Below, piece after piece: positions 1 to 14,800 of a DNA stretch of 64,000 nt. The notes beneath the pieces were generated by a model. It searched no databases, was not told the DNA's origin, and was given only the letters and a program-made list of their open reading frames with translations. A program made the translations under genes and the position numbers. Within the stretch, counting starts at the first letter, position 1, and each line of letters starts with the position of its first letter. This DNA is from Harmothoe impar (lineage: Eukaryota; Annelida; Polychaeta; Phyllodocida; Polynoidae), in contig OX381706.1 in NCBI GenBank assembly GCA_947462335.1, forward strand, positions 12,624,784 to 12,688,783. The letters are read 5' to 3'.

Positions 1-3000
1 TAACCAAGTAAGTCATTTCCTGACTCTCTATCCAACAAACGTAAGTTGACTAACACTGTTAGGTTGGTCAGTACTTACCAGTCCACCTTAATCTTAACAT
101 TTTGGGCTAAGTAATTTTGAGAAAGGCATTAGTCAGGTTGCACTAGGATCCTAACAATCAGGGGGTGTGCGTCACTCTGTGATGAGATCTGAGGTGGCGA
201 CGCTTTTGGCCATAGTCTCTGTTTGTGTACTACTTAAACCCTCCAAGCACAGCGCTGGTTAGTGTATTTAGATTATTTGAAAAATTGGGGGCAGAGCTCC
301 TGAGCCCTCAAATTTAGTGTATCCTATATATGTGCACATATTTGCCTCGGAGCAAAACTGAGACTACTTTTGTAAATCTATCTCTGCCTCGGATTGGTCC
401 CCAAAAAACGCCCGGTGGTTAGGATTCTACAGTTATGATAAGTCACATATGTTCTTTTGCCTCAGTCATTCTTGACTAGGACTTGGTCATGCCTGACCAT
501 TGTCCCTATGATAAACCTGTGATAGCCACTACAGACTTAGGGCCAGGGCTTTTATATTAGCAGTGTACTTACACCTACCTGCTGAGCAGCCTGATGAGCC
601 ATCTAATCTGTTCCTCATGTTGACCTAAGAGTGTGATCTGCTCAGAGATGGGTTATCAAAAGCAGTAAGTGTTTTCTCTGGTCCACACTATCCCCATGAC
701 GTACATAAATACTGATTAGACAGTGCAATTCCCTCTGAGCCCATCACACGTAGAGTATTGTAAAACCTCGCGTATAGGCCATGGCCAATACGAGTGAGGA
801 CACAAGATTTGCTTATAGGATCAGCACAGAGCCAGGCTGTGGCTATTTTTGCTATTATAATTCAATACAAAAGGTACTATAATCAGATTTCTTGTGCGGC
901 GTATAGGATCACCTTCAAATTTTGGTGTGGCTTATATGCAAGTTTGGCTTATACTTAAGGTTTCATGGGAGGTGGTACAACTGGATGGTCCAGCAACACA
1001 TCTCAAACTTATCTGTAACTATATTGATATAATGTTGTACATACAGATAGACATATGAAGACCAATGAAAATGCACCTTGACACACAGATTCTTCTTAAG
1101 GATTTAAAAGCCGGGGGTTGATGTATTGGGGGATGATATAATTTGCTGTTATGATTGGTCAATATTGTATCCAAGACCAGCTAAACATAATTAATCTTTT
1201 TTTTTCTTGCTGTATATACCATTGCCATGCCAAGACATGAACCAAAGGATTATTCTATGCTTGTCTCTATGTAAGGCTGGTATGGAGCTGCATGTGAATT
1301 AAGTTATACAATTTGGTACCAACAAAAAACCTTGGTAGTAAGGGAAAGACATCTATTTTGGCTTGGTAACACCTTACCACTGACAATCAGTAGGAATAAC
1401 CAATTTTTACCAATATAATCAAGTCATTAGGCTCCCTGGTCGTAAACCTTTCCACTCAGGCATGGAAAGTGGTGGGGAAAAAAGAAGAAAAGTGATGAAG
1501 AAAGATTGAAGAGAACAGAAAAAGCCAAAACCTGAGGTACAGCACAGGGATACAACTTATGGACAAAATTTATATGGTGTATACTCTTGAGAGCCTTTTT
1601 CGAGTAAACTGTTTATGGAAGAATGTATAGACCTAGACATACAAATGTACACATGGGATGTAATCTCATGAAATATATTTTAATGATTTCTAGGTGCAAT
1701 ACATCAATGATTGTAAATGGCCTTCGTGAGTCTACATGTGCTTTTTGTTGTATAGAGCAGCTCACTAGTTGTTGTTAATGTGCTCATTACCATCTCTGAG
1801 AGCAGTTATAAGCTGGATCATACTGCTTATCGTCTAATTAGACCATTGAGGCCTTATCCTTAGTAGGGCCTGAACAAAGTAGGGGGTGAGGAGAGACATA
1901 GCCACATTAAAATGTGTACTTAAAATGCTGATAGGTCTACTAGGTTAACTCCTATAGATATGTAGAAGATGTGGTACAAGTGACTTGCTGTATAAGTGTT
2001 ATAAGCCAAATACAATGAAGGCTACTAATACACATGTAGCCATGAAGGCTCAATAAAGTCTGGCCATTTATTTTGTTTTCTCAGCCAACTGTGGTGTACA
2101 TATTAAAGGTAGAAGCCAGGGTTCGGTCAATTTTGATCTACCAACAATTTCTCTTAATCACTTGGGATAATTTTAGTTTGACACATGATGATATGATAAA
2201 AGCAAAAAAATCAATACCTCATAGCGCTAGATTTTGATATATTGGCAATTGAAGATAGGACACCCTTAACAAAAGGTGGCTCCGGGAACGTCCCTATTTT
2301 TTCAACATTTTTCAATTTTTTGAAAAATTTACCAATAATATCTCAACCAAACTTCTCAGATGTTTAGAGGAGATCATTAGTAACACAATCAGTCCAAAGA
2401 AATTGGTTGTCATAGGTGAAACTGAAGAGCCATGACCAATTTAGGGGAAAAACACAAATCTAGAAAATTGTATTTTTTCCACATTTTGCAATACAGAAAA
2501 AATAATTGCCAATAATTTGTAACCAAAACCATAGCCATGTGTACATAAGATCATGCCATACATTTTACTATCAAAATAATAGTGATTCATTGATGAATCA
2601 ATACAGATTTGGAATTATTCAAATATTTTCTAGTTGGTCTAAATGCCTATTATAGACTAGCGCACATCTTTTTAGCAACAATGACAAGCAGTGACAAGAT
2701 GTGTAGAACACCATTATGTGGCATATAAAAGGTTAGTAAAGGTGAGTTATGACATATACAAGTGAGAAATATGCTTTTATCATGATTATCGGTAGTTTCA
2801 TTTTTTTGCCACCAGGTGCCGTATGCGTAGACCTTGGCTTTTACCTTTAATAGACACTTAACTGAAGAATCTGTGTATCGGCTATTTTTGTACAAATGTT
2901 TCACTAAAAAGTGTTCAATAATAACAAAATTCAGGATTATGATGGCAAGCATTTAACACAATCTCATGCCAGTGCACCTACTATCACTCTATTCAAAAAA

Positions 3001-4310
3001 AGGTATGTCTCATCAGATAAGTGAAGGTAACCTCATCAACCCCTGCTCTTGTAAGATATAACCCCAGTGTGTCACTTCTCCCGGCATCAATCAGGCAGGG
3101 TGATGACACAGTTGGAAAGGGCTCCTCCCTCATCCAGCTCCTCTCTAGTAATGAAGACCAAAGAAATTACTCCAGCTCTATATAGTTAATTTTTTATGTA
3201 TGTTCCTGGATTTTTCCCAAATAACCCTAGCGACTGTTGACTACAAAATCGCTTATAACATTCGGAAAACATTTGACTCCATTGTTAGATTCTAATTGAA
3301 TTTTGGGAAATATATCTTTATTAATTGTACGAACGTTGCCATTTCTATAGGGCCTGCTTCATAGTTAAACCCTTTCCCTAAATAGGGTGTGGTCAACCAG
3401 AGAGCTGTTTCTTGTTGCTACATGGTATTTTTATGTCATGTTGCCTTCTGATAACGCCTGAGAGAAGCATGGCATCCCTCAACACTCTACTGGGATACAT
3501 AATTTAATGCAATCAATTTGCACTAGATTATTGCACTGCTATATATCACATCCTATGTGACCATAAAAACTCTTTACACATGTTGTGAACTAAATAATGC
3601 TTGTAACATTCAACACAGCTTTAGACCATTAAAGCAAATAAACAAGTCATTATTATGAATGACAGGTAACAATGTAAGTGATATACTGCATACTTACTGT
3701 TTTCTTTGTTGCCACATCTAGTGAATACAAAGCTTTATAGATATACAATGTTATTTACTTTTCTCATTTATTTTGTTCATACATTTCTAAGGGGCAAACA
3801 CAAGCAGCTATTATGCAGAGACAATGAAAACACATAATAGGGGAAGCAGAAAATTGTCTGCCTTCTAATGAAGCAATTTGTATTTTCTTAATGTATCACA
3901 TAACATCTGAGAGTCATCCCAATGTAAATCTCTGAATGTCTAAGACTGCAATGACCTTTAATGTAGCAGATTGCTTTGTACAGTACTGTCTGCAGTATGC
4001 TACACATCAAATAGACAGAAGGGAAAAGTTTATGACTGTTCAAAGGGTTACTATTCATAAAATACATTATTGTCAACTACCATGCTTACCTGTATACAAG
4101 CCATGCAACGCCTTAAGCCAAGGTGAATATATATCAATTTCAAGTGAACTCAATTATGGTCCTAGCCAAGGTTGAAATCAAATATTTCAGTGTGTATCCT
4201 TCAATTTGAAATTACATTTATATTATGTTTATTTTCAAACAGGCAGGACATCGTTTAGAAGGAACCTGCACTTCAATAGGAATTTCAGTGTTACATGATT
4301 CAATTATGCA
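1..4310. other. AT-rich non-coding stretch, no gene seen
   Basis: No reading frame here has a recognisable domain; the longest, about 100 codons on the minus strand near 2650-2952, has no family signature. Around 745-965 there is a degenerate copy of the CGCGTATAAGCC-type repeat that is better preserved at 4311-4536. The rest is unremarkable AT-rich sequence, most likely intergenic or intronic. I cannot exclude small host exons, which would need transcript data to see. Confidence 0.6.
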
Positions 4311-4536
4311 TACCGTAAATTCTCGCATATAAGCCTAACTCGCGTATAAACCGCACCCCTAACTTTGACAAATTATATAAGCTGCAGAGGGGGTCTGAAT
4401 ATTGCGATTTTGGTACTGTAGTATACTTATAAAAACTCTCGTATAAGCCGCACCCTATATAGGCATGTTTGGTATCAAAAGAAAGCTGAGTCTGACTTGC
4501 GTACAAGCCGCGGCTTCTTCTCGAGAATTTACGGTA
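4311..4536. mobile_element. MITE with TACCGTAAATTCTCG ends
   Basis: A 226-bp element bounded by perfect 15-bp terminal inverted repeats, TACCGTAAATTCTCG at the left and its complement at the right. Inside, phrases like CGCGTATAAGCCGC occur repeatedly in the same orientation. The outermost TA on each side fits a TA target duplication, as in Tc1/mariner-type non-autonomous elements. It holds no coding sequence. A degenerate relative seems to lie near 745-965. Confidence 0.75.
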
Positions 4537-5311
4537 ATCTGTCTGGGGATTCATTTAGTACAGATTTGTCTACAAAATACATATGCACATATTATCCTCT
4601 AAAATGCTACTTACATGTGAATGAAATAGTTGTGTAGGATAGAAATGATTGATCTACAGGATTGATGATGAACAGGTAAGTATCTCAAATCTCAATACTG
4701 ATTTCACCTTGCTAATTTCAGGATGTAAGATAAAATGATGCATGGTTTCCTCAGGGTCACATAATCAATGGCAAACCACCAGTCTTAGCAGTTCATAGCC
4801 TCACAGAAACATAGAGAGGCTCTGTACAAAGTCCAGATAGAGGTCTTTGCTTCAGTACTTGTTTTTGGCAGGGGTCCCTCGATCTATTTCGATTTGACTA
4901 TGGATCAAAAGAAACAGACAACATTTGAACCTCATGAATCTGTTTGACTAAAGAATTTCACTGTGGCTATGTTAAGCAAAGGTCTGTGACATTTTATCCC
5001 TGTAGTATAGCATTAAAGAAGTAAAGGAGTTCTATTTCCTCAAATTCCCTAATGCTTAATAGCATATATATGATTATAAGCACAGCCATCACTCTAAATT
5101 GATCACCTCAAGAGATTTGTACATTTTCTTATACAAACTATAAGCCAGCATGCAATAAATAGAGAGCGAGAGTGACTGATAATTAATTGTGAATAGCATT
5201 TTATGAGTTGATATCTTGCTTTGAATAATGGTTATCTGAGTGTAATCAGACCTCCTTGTGTGGAAGCTGTCTTTCCAACTTGTAAGTTTGTACTCCCAGT
5301 GGTGATCTTCC

Positions 5312-5640
5312 ATACCGTATTCGACGTAATAAGCGCCCTCCCCCTAAAAAGCGCCCCCCTCCCCTTTTTCAGATTTTTTCCAGATTTTTAAAATGTGATC
5401 CTCCGATTTTGGTACTGATTTTCACACCTGTGTGTAATAAAGAGCACTTCACACTTGTGCAGGTGTTAAGGCCAAGTCAGATGTGAAGTCATAGGCGTGT
5501 GTAGAAGCCTTGTAGAGGCCACTGAGGTCTGCATATCACAGCCATGGGGGGCGCTTATTAGAATGAATATTTGAGGCCGATTTTTCCACTTAAAATAATT
5601 TTTTAATCGCCCAGGGCGCTTATTACGTCGAATAGGGTAT
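5312..5640. mobile_element. MITE with TATTCGACGTAATAAGCGCCC ends
   Basis: A 329-bp non-coding element whose 27-bp ends are inverted copies differing at one base, of the form TACC(G/C)TATTCGACGTAATA followed by AGCGCCC. Several further GCGCTTATTA-like phrases sit inside. The TA at each tip suggests a TA target duplication. Its superfamily is inferred only from the ends. Confidence 0.75.
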
Positions 5641-8600
5641 ATCTATTTACTATGAGATTATTGTAAGAGTTACTAAAAAGCTTAGTAAATCAAAATCATC
5701 CTGTGTATCTATAATTAAATTGCAAAATTTGCAAAAATCATCAACAACCCGGTGTGATAAATATAAAGCAGCCTTGTGTCTAGACACTGGTGATCTTAAA
5801 TGTTCAGTATAGATTCTAGGATAGCAGTCAGTTGATAAGAGTATCATTACATGGACTTGCTACACACATCAAGGTACATCATGGTAAAGATCTGTGCCTC
5901 CTAATGGTTCCATCAAGTCAGAGCTTGTAAAAGTGGCTTATCATTGACATTGGTGATGCAAACATAAGATAGGTTCATGGAGAAACATGTTTGTACTGTC
6001 ATGTTATTTCTTGTCTGTCTGTATGGAACCAGAGGTATATTTAGATACACTTTGTGTATTTATTTTACATGGTAATAAAGCACCATACAATTTGCAATGA
6101 AGAAGGGTGATTACAGTATTCAATGTGAGGGGTAGACACTAACTTTATCAGCCGTGGGTCACCGGGGCCCGTAGCTCCAAAGATCTATGGGCTTGGATTT
6201 TCAGCTGTGGACCAGAGACCACTTTTTTTTTCAAAGAGAAAATTACATATATTTATGATTTATCTATGTTAAAATGAGACCAAATTACTTCAATTGCTCA
6301 CATTTTTCTCTTTCCAACGACATATTACATGACTATACACATCAAGTATATTCCTTGCAAATATCTTGTAAAATCATTTGTGGGCCACCCGGGCACATGG
6401 GAAGGTTATTTTGAAGAAAACTGTGGGCCTGGACCCAAGATTATGGGCCATTGGCTCCCGGGCCAGCGTTAGTGTCTACCCCTGATTTTGAAATACAATT
6501 ATGGTAGAAGAATGAAACAAAGCTGTTTTCAAACCTCCATATGAATTTCACCTTGCCTACATTGGAGCGGAAGACAAGATGGTTGCTGGAGCAGCTCTAC
6601 ACTTACAATTTGAGTGTAAGAATGGGTTTCACTTTGCATTCATCAGGATGGGGAATGAAAATGGGTTCTGGTTTTCATATGAACATGCAATCGATGTGGA
6701 AAGGCTGTAAGAATAGTTCATAGGCCTAGCTGACACACAAAGCAATTTTACACAATGACCTGGAGTCTAGAAAGGGCACGTTTGACAGGCATCCTTAGGT
6801 TCGGATGAACCCAGAAAACAGGGAGATACTTGAACCTGACTTGTTAAAATACATTATGAGGTCATTACCTTGAAGATTAATTTAAGAGTGTATTTAAAAG
6901 CCATGAACATGTGTTGGCTGACAGTTATCACATATCGTGAATAGAGTGTTACAACAAAAGATGAATTCACAAATAAGTAAGATATTCAATGAAATAATCC
7001 TTAAAATGTGAGTTAATAGTACAAAGCTTGTCAAAACAACAGTTCAAGTCAATATTGTACAATATTTTTTTGCGATGGCAAGATAACCTCTTTCTGGTCC
7101 CTATTTTTATGGATATTAACTCTACAGTGGGATTGAAACGCAATGTTGATGGTATTTTAAAATGTATTTACTCTGTCTAATAGTAAGGCTACAACATTCA
7201 TGGTTATAATCAAAATGACATATTTTCTAGGAACAGGTTTCTTTCACCTCTCTGTATCCAGTAAGGTTTTGTATTTCATTTACTGACTGCTGAGGAAAAG
7301 CCACTTTTGCCTCAACCTCAATATAAAATAAGGCTGAAAGCAAACTTCTGTTCTAGTAAAGGTTTTACTGTTATAAAATACAGCAGGCTGATTGTTGGAC
7401 TGATTTTGCAGAGCCACCTGATATTATAACGCATCTTTCAGGAGTGCATGTTTGTGTCAGTGCAGCTTATTGCAACTCACTACTTCTTTTCTACACAAAA
7501 CCATGTTTTCTTTACTAATATTTTGCTTTGTGCTTTAACCATTATTGTCTATTCATTTTCAGTTTTCATTAACTGACAAACTTTCTGGAAAGGTTTTCCA
7601 GAAGATTAATGGAAAAGCCACTGTGATTTCCATTTATTTATCTTTTTTCTTTATGTTTTGTCATGTAAATTGTGCATTGCAGGACCCCATTAATACTTGC
7701 ACTACTGGCCAAACTCAGAAACATACCAAATGATGGGCCTCCAAGTGACTACTTACAATATCTTTTATAACAGCACCTGCACTAAGATTTCAAGGAAACG
7801 TGATGTTTATAGTGGCAAGGCAATAATACAATAGATCTGCATTCAGTATAACTCATTTAAAAGTGATATAAAAATGCTCTGAAGGAAACAGTATAGGCAT
7901 ATATATTGATATTATCATGCAGTGACTTTGAGTCAGAACTTTCTTTTCATAGGGATGCCTCTCATATTGCTTTCAATATAGCTGCTAAAAAAGTAAGTGT
8001 TTCCACAAAATTAGCCAATATATAAAAGAGGGATCAAATTACCCGGATAAAAACCTTACATCAGATAGGAAAGCCAGCCATCATAGCCTGCCTAGTTTCT
8101 AGACAATACTATTATCCTCCATGGAAGTGGTTGCCGCCATGTAGCCATAGGAGATGATTGGCAAAGTTTCTATGGTTAAATCCCTCAACTTTCCAGCCGT
8201 AATAACAGGATGAAGGCTCTGTGTGCAGGTGTGAGTGAGGCACATTATAAAGGGCTGGTAGTATTGTGCTAAGAGATAATTTGTGACATCATCTTTCAAA
8301 GAGTGATACCAATCATTGATGCTTTATTTTAAGTGATGACATCATATTGCCATGGTGTATACTTGTTTTTTTCTTACATAGGGATCTGTCAACATAGGCT
8401 GAAAATCAAATACTTGATATAGGCTTGTAATCTCAGGTTTTACATATTTGAAGGAAATGTTATAAAACTGCTGATATTTGTTGGTCCACACACCACACTC
8501 TAACCATAGACAAGATGGGCCTTAAATATATCATTTAGATAATTTTAGTTGTAATACGTAATTGGAAATTTTGTTGAAGTTTATCTCACTATACAGTGAT

Positions 8601-11220
8601 AAATGTATAGTGAGTGTTAATAAAAGGGCCCTGCTCAATTTCTGTATGGAAAACCGGGAATATCTAAGATATAGGTTACACTGTTTCCCTACCAGGCAGA
8701 AAAGAAAAAGTTTCATAAGCTGGCACACAGTGATAACTTCTTAGTTTTGTATTTCCCACTTCTTCATTTCAGAAAATATTATGAATAGTTCAAAGTATGG
8801 AAGAAAACCGTGATTGGGAAGATGCATACTCTGATGCAAGCAAATTTATTGAGACAGGGACACACAAATATTTTAATGGTCTTGCACAAACAGTACTGCA
8901 ATCATAATTTTTAGGAAATGAGAGAGGACAGCTTTGATGAGTTTAACTTAATGTGTAGTTGTTTTTTACATTCTCCATTATAAGATTAGTTCTTGGAATT
9001 ATCTAATTTCCCTTTCTTTGAAAGTGTTCTTCAAGACATGAAAAAATCACATGGCCACTTCTTCAAAGCTCAGCAGAGCATAAGTTCTAGTGATTTCATT
9101 TTATACACTTAACCAATTGTCTCCTGATTTAGATGGGAGGTGTCTAATTGCTAGAAATCTAGGTGGTGAAAAAATGACAATTGTAGGCTCTATTACTTGA
9201 ATTTTAGGAAAAGTCTTCCTTCATTTTATCAAAGAAATATAATGTTCACAAAGTATATATTTCCATTATAACCTCCCCCGTTTCCTTGCTCACATACTTG
9301 ATGTAGGCAGGAAAATCTAGGTTTGAGGTTTACATTTCAGTTGAAATTATTGAGATTATATTTAAAAAAAAGATCTTTCTGTCCGATTTCCTGTAACCCT
9401 TTAAGCCTAGCATCATGCCTTCGGTAATCATGATGCATTCATGCATCATGCTGATCTTATGAGGTTGAGACACTTGCAAAGGTTCAGTATGATACCACAA
9501 TGCAGCAGAGTTGACTTCCTCACCGGAGCTGCATTGATGCATCATGACAGCAAATGTCATCCTTTAGCCTCATCTGTCGAGTTAGATAGCTTATAATTAC
9601 CTCCGTTACAACAAGCACTCCATTACAAGTAAGCAGATGTATAGAGGTGCGGTAACAGAGGGGTGGGAGTTGGTATCATGAGAGTGAATGTAACAGGAAG
9701 GAAGATGAAGAGTAGAGGGAGCTCTGGTGACATGAGGATGAGACCTGTCATAGTCCCTTGGAAGAAGGTGTACCATGGTGGTTGGGCCCAGCTGGTGTCA
9801 TGGTTTTAGGTGCGATAGTGTCATGCCTCACCATCCTCATGGGCAGACCTCCAGGCCTCAAGGGAAAGGGATACCAGTTTCCTGCCTCTCCACATGTGAG
9901 CAAATATTACTCTGATTCTGTGATAGTACTTGGATTTGACAAAACATGATTACCTCATGCGAGTTTCTGAAGGTAATTTTCTGTATGAACTGAAAGAAGT
10001 TGTGAATCAGGTCAGCAATGTCACTTTAACTCTCTAACAGCACCATTGTAATCGAATGTACTGTTCCCTAATTTTATCAAGATGCATGGATGAAACCCTG
10101 GTGATTAACTCTGCAATGCTGCATTCATACATTACGTTGACACTACGGAGCAACTAGACTCAGCATAATATACTGGCCAATAAATCACCACAACCACATT
10201 GTTGAGTCATTATGAAAAATGATCCTTGAACGAGTATGCCCTTAATAGAGTATTGATGAACACTGCATATAAATTGTATTTTAAGTAAATTGAAGATGCC
10301 CTATGAAACACTTAGATTAGCTTTGTGTCAATAATGCCATGTAAATATCAAAGAAAGATCATAAAGGCATTTAAGCCAGTTCATGTGACATTCACTGGAA
10401 GTGAATATGCTTAAAGTTTTCCTTTAAGCATCTTGAATCACCTCACATGCAAGCATTAATACAGTGAAAATATATGCTCACATCAAGCAGTCAGAGACGT
10501 ATGGTGGTACCCAAGCCACATCTTGACTTTGGGTAGATCATACTAGCCACATTGGACTTCTGGCCAGCCTACTAACAACAGCTTCTATGCAAGAATTTAT
10601 AGTAAACCAGCAATTGTCAAATACAGACTAAATTACTTTAAGCCCTTTCATCAGATTAATCCTCACCTCAACAGAATCCATTTCAGTTGAATGGGTTCCA
10701 AGGAGTAGAATTTGGACCTTCTCTCATTTCGTTGTGGAGTGAGGTAAAACCAATGGCTTCACTCCAAAGAAATTGATGGACCATGTCTTTAAGTTGTAAA
10801 AATTCTCAGTATGACCAATTTTGGTAATTTCTCCAAGCAGAAAGCCTTGCTTTTACTCCTAATTGAATTTAGTTTTCATTTGGCATTGGTGTTAAATACA
10901 CAGTCACATAATGCCCACGCATTCAAAAAAGTAGATTAAATTCCATTGAATTTAAAGAAATCTCTACATGGTTTGAGGCTGTGGCAAATACAGTTTGCAA
11001 TTCAGATTCACAATGGTCCTAATAGATGGAACTAAAATTGAGGAAATGAACAGAACCCTGGTAGTTTCTCATTGTTACAATGTTACAGAGACAAAGATAT
11101 TTTCACTCCCTGCCTCCATGACAATTAAAATTACATTTTTGTATTTGCGAGATAACCCAGGACTCAAAAGCAATCAACTTTTGTGACACTCTGCATATGG
11201 AGGGAGAAACCTTGGCCCCT
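5641..11220. other. Non-coding stretch around the 6128-6483 MITE
   Basis: Apart from the MITE at 6128-6483, and a fragment near 9393-9560 of the dispersed TGCAT/ATGCA repeat family (described at 61881-62131), I see no structured element here. All reading frames are under 80 codons and resemble no family. Treated as intergenic or intronic host DNA. Confidence 0.55.
6128..6483. mobile_element. MITE-like element with AGGGGTAGACACTAAC ends
   Basis: A 16-bp terminal inverted repeat (AGGGGTAGACACTAAC) bounds about 356 bp. Further in, both arms carry related GGCCC/GGGCC-rich phrases (for example CACCGGGGCCCG and CACCCGGGCAC), so the inverted similarity continues imperfectly. No target duplication is clear and there is no coding capacity. 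Most likely a non-autonomous DNA transposon. Confidence 0.6.
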
Positions 11221-11732
11221 GTGTTATGCCCTTGTCCTACAAAATTGCCCTTATCCTACAAAAATGTATAGTTTTGTTGTATAAGGGCTGTCAGTCAGGC
11301 CCTTATCCTTCAAAATTTGCCTTTATCCTACAAAAATGTCGCCCTTATCTTACAAAACCTAGGTTTTTTGTAGGATAAGGGCAATCAGTCAGGCACTTAT
11401 CCTACAAAATTGCCCTTATCCTACAAAACCTATATCGAGTAGGTTTTGTAATATAAGGGCTTTCACTCAAGCCCTTATCCTACTAGATTTCCTTGTGAAT
11501 TATATAAGAATAAGATTTTTCTGGATGTAGTGCATTTATTAGGCCCTTATCTTTTATACCCTCCCTTATAAAGGTTTTGTGGGATGAGCGCTATTTTGTA
11601 GGATAAGGGCTTGACTGACTGCCCTTATCCTACAAAACTATATGTTTTTGTATGATAAGGGCTATTTTGTAGTATAAGGGCGTAACAGGTGTTTTGTAGG
11701 ATAAGTGCAAATTTTGTAGGATAAGGGCATGC
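11221..11732. repeat. Array of GCCCTTATCCTACAAAA motif in both orientations
   Basis: About eighteen variants of one 17-bp motif, GCCCTTATCCTACAAAA, fill this 510-bp block. About half read forward (for example near 11229, 11249, 11323, 11394, 11413, 11620) and half reversed as TTTTGTAGGATAAGGGC (near 11368, 11442, 11593, 11648, 11692, 11709). Forward copies predominate at the left and reversed copies at the right, so the block could fold on itself. It has no coding capacity. It is followed by a short direct duplication with the phrase TGCTTTATGTCATGGGGCTG (11727-11763 and 11797-11829). Probably a decayed foldback-type element. Confidence 0.7.
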
Positions 11733-11829
11733 CAGTGCTTTATGTCATGGGGCTGCCAGAACGTAGTGATGTGGGGAGTAAATAGGGCCTTATAAATGCC
11801 AGTGCTTTATGTCATGGGGCTGCCAAAAC

Positions 11830-14800
11830 GTTTTTTGTTTAATGGATTTTCCAAGTTTTTGGCTACCATAACGTAATAATGTGTATTCAAGGACTGATTT
11901 CCTTCTTTATTTAATGTAAATTGTGTTTCCCAATACGCATTAGCCCATTCTGGTAGGTCTACCTCAAGAAGTAAATCGTTTTATAACGTTCTGCTGGTTC
12001 TGTTATAAGATATACCAAATGCACTTTTTCTTTGAGTGGCCAATCTCTAATATACATGAAGGAGTCGAGGAGTTTATGGTAGGTGCAGTGGTAAAATCAA
12101 AATGTTTAAGATACGTTTTAATACGTTTTTGCAGTGGTGGTCACCTTAAAGTTCAGGCAAAGCTTAGCACATTTAAAATATGAATAGAATACATTAAAGA
12201 AAGAAACTTGCATTATCAGTCTTGTCATGTCAACTGAATCATTAGGCTGCCTGATGACTGATACAAACAGGCCAATATGTATTGTGTGACCCCAAGAAGC
12301 ACAGGGCACAGGGCATCACCTCCTGTCTCACATTACAGACTGGCTCATGACATAACTTGTACGTGCAGCCTCGCTCTGATGAGACACTGGGGAACATGGC
12401 TGACAACTGTAGTTCAAAGGTCATCCACCAGGTGAGGGACACAAGTGGCCACACGATCATGAGGTCCTTTCTGATTGGCTGAAAAGTTTTTCCACTGTAG
12501 TAGTGGTGGGCGTTGAGTAATTTTCCTGTTCGTGATACTGGGTTGACATAGGTGAGTTGAGATGTCTCATCTTAATAACTACCCAGCAGAACACCAAATA
12601 TTTGCTGTTATCATCACTAGAGGCAATTCAATTAATTAGGCCAAAACCATACCCTAATATGTCCAACTTTTTAATAAGGTATATAAAATATGTCTGTAAT
12701 GTAATTAGGGCTTAATATGTACCCCCTCTTCCTCAACTATTCTATATTGAAAAGAAGTCCTTGCCTAGGTTCCAATAACAGGCTCTTTACCTTGGAATTG
12801 TGTTGACACAAAGTAACCAACGCCAAGATAGTGGCCCCGTAGGGGTGTTGATCATGTTATTGTGTGGCCAGTTTGTCATAGGGCGCATCTCAAGCATATG
12901 ATTGGCTAAGCGGCATCAGAACCGGAAGTCATTACTGACAGGAAGTCAGCTGCCCTCTAACCCGTATACATCCCAGCGACCCTCATGGTGACTTCCGGTC
13001 AACAATGTCTAGCACAGGCCGCAACAAATAGCATGATTCATCTGAATTGGTTATCACCTTAACTAAAAAGCAGAAAAGGGCCCATTCTGGGAAATCCAAT
13101 TTGGTGGTTAATGGATTCACTAACGAAACATATAAAACATCAGAGCAAATAAACAGGATTCTTTGCTTCTTTATGCAATTTCTTTACATAATCGGAGGTT
13201 TTTCCTTTCACTAACTCGATTAGTCTTTTACTTTACTGTGGATGAGGAAACGAAAATTCAATGACAATGCATAAAAACATACAATGTGGAGAGCAAGGTC
13301 ACCTAATATTTTAAAGATTACACAATAGGCACTTTTTTGTCCATTTCTTTCTATTAGGCATCAGTTACCGTGTGATTCATGAGTTGGGGAAACTGCAAGA
13401 AAAGTAGGCAACACGTGAAGCAATCTTTCTGAGTGACCCATTGCAAGACAATTCTAACATATATACTCCAAGTTCCTCGACAATTAGGTGGTGGTAAGGT
13501 TAAAGCTATTAGGTAAAGCTACATGCTTGATTTAGTTTTCATCTATTACTCCTTGGATTTTTATGGGATATAGACTATCCAACTATCCAGTCATATTTCA
13601 GGAATGACAACTTGTTAAAGGTTAGCTTCCAATATTGTATATGAATGTAGTAGTTTAGTATAGTAGTTTAGTGCAGTAAGGTCATAGTAGACGCAAATTG
13701 GCATATACAGATTGGGGGGGATAAGCCCATGGTGAGAGGATGATATGGATTGCAATCAAATGTAACAATAATTATGATAAACACATTAGGCTGTGTCTTA
13801 CCAGTCTGATGCAGTTGTGTTTCTGCTCGCTACATTTCTATGTGAACTTGGCTTGCGATACATAACAATATTTTACACTGCTGGGTGTTTCCACTATCCA
13901 GCCTGGCAGAGATCACCTCCAAATGGCAGCCATCTTGTCCCCTAGAATAGTTGTTGCTTGCTGTCCATAGCTATGCAGTTCATCACATTGACTATGGATG
14001 GTAGGAAATCAGCAAAACAATAGAAACTAATAATGTAAAGGACAGGTACCAACTTAGTAAATATACCCATAATTGCAAATTGATGCACCTGATACACCCT
14101 TATGCCTCTCAGTATGATTACATGCCCCATGTTGAAAGATACCTGTCACAAGGTGTTTTTATGTTTGTTGACTCCACCAGTCTCTACATTTAAATTAATT
14201 TTGACTTTCCATTTTACACTTTGACTTGAAAGTTGATTTCGTTTTTTGGATTATATTTTGCCCTCTAGGGCCACTCTAGTAAATACATTGTGTCTAGTTA
14301 ACCATGAAAGCCAATAGATATTATGTTCAAATTCTGTTTTGAGTTCTGTTGTTTTGTTTTAATTCTGGGGGTCATTCAATACTGTAAACTCAAAAGAAGC
14401 CAACATTTTGCCCATCTGATATTGGAAAACTGGGTTCATTTCAAGACGATGGCCCACTCTTATATTGTGCTGTTAAGTAACCAAATACCTCATTGCATTA
14501 GCTAAGTGACCAAATGTGAGGCCTGTCCATTAAGGGCCATCTGACTGTGCTAGATCTCCTTATCTAATTTGGCCACCTGGATAGGACTTCTAGGATGATT
14601 ACAGGAAGTGCTCATCACATAAAGCTTTAAGGTCAGCTTGACTCTCAAAGTGTCATGTCTATTTGTCAACAAAGTGCACAAATGCAGCATAATACAAGTA
14701 ACTCACCAATACTGTATTGTGCACTGCATCATGCTGAGCTTTCAGAATTGTATCAGCCCTGTATAGCATCACTGTGATGCATTAATGCAGCTCTAGCCAG

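Noticed and set aside
11221..11732. Possible CRISPR-like array because of regular 17-bp repeats
   Set aside because: The repeats occur in both orientations with variable or no spacers, in animal DNA, with no associated genes.
13789..13804. GGCTGTGTCTTACCAG resembling the tip of the 46321-46736 element
   Set aside because: No matching inverted end or 4-bp duplication found nearby; probably a chance match.
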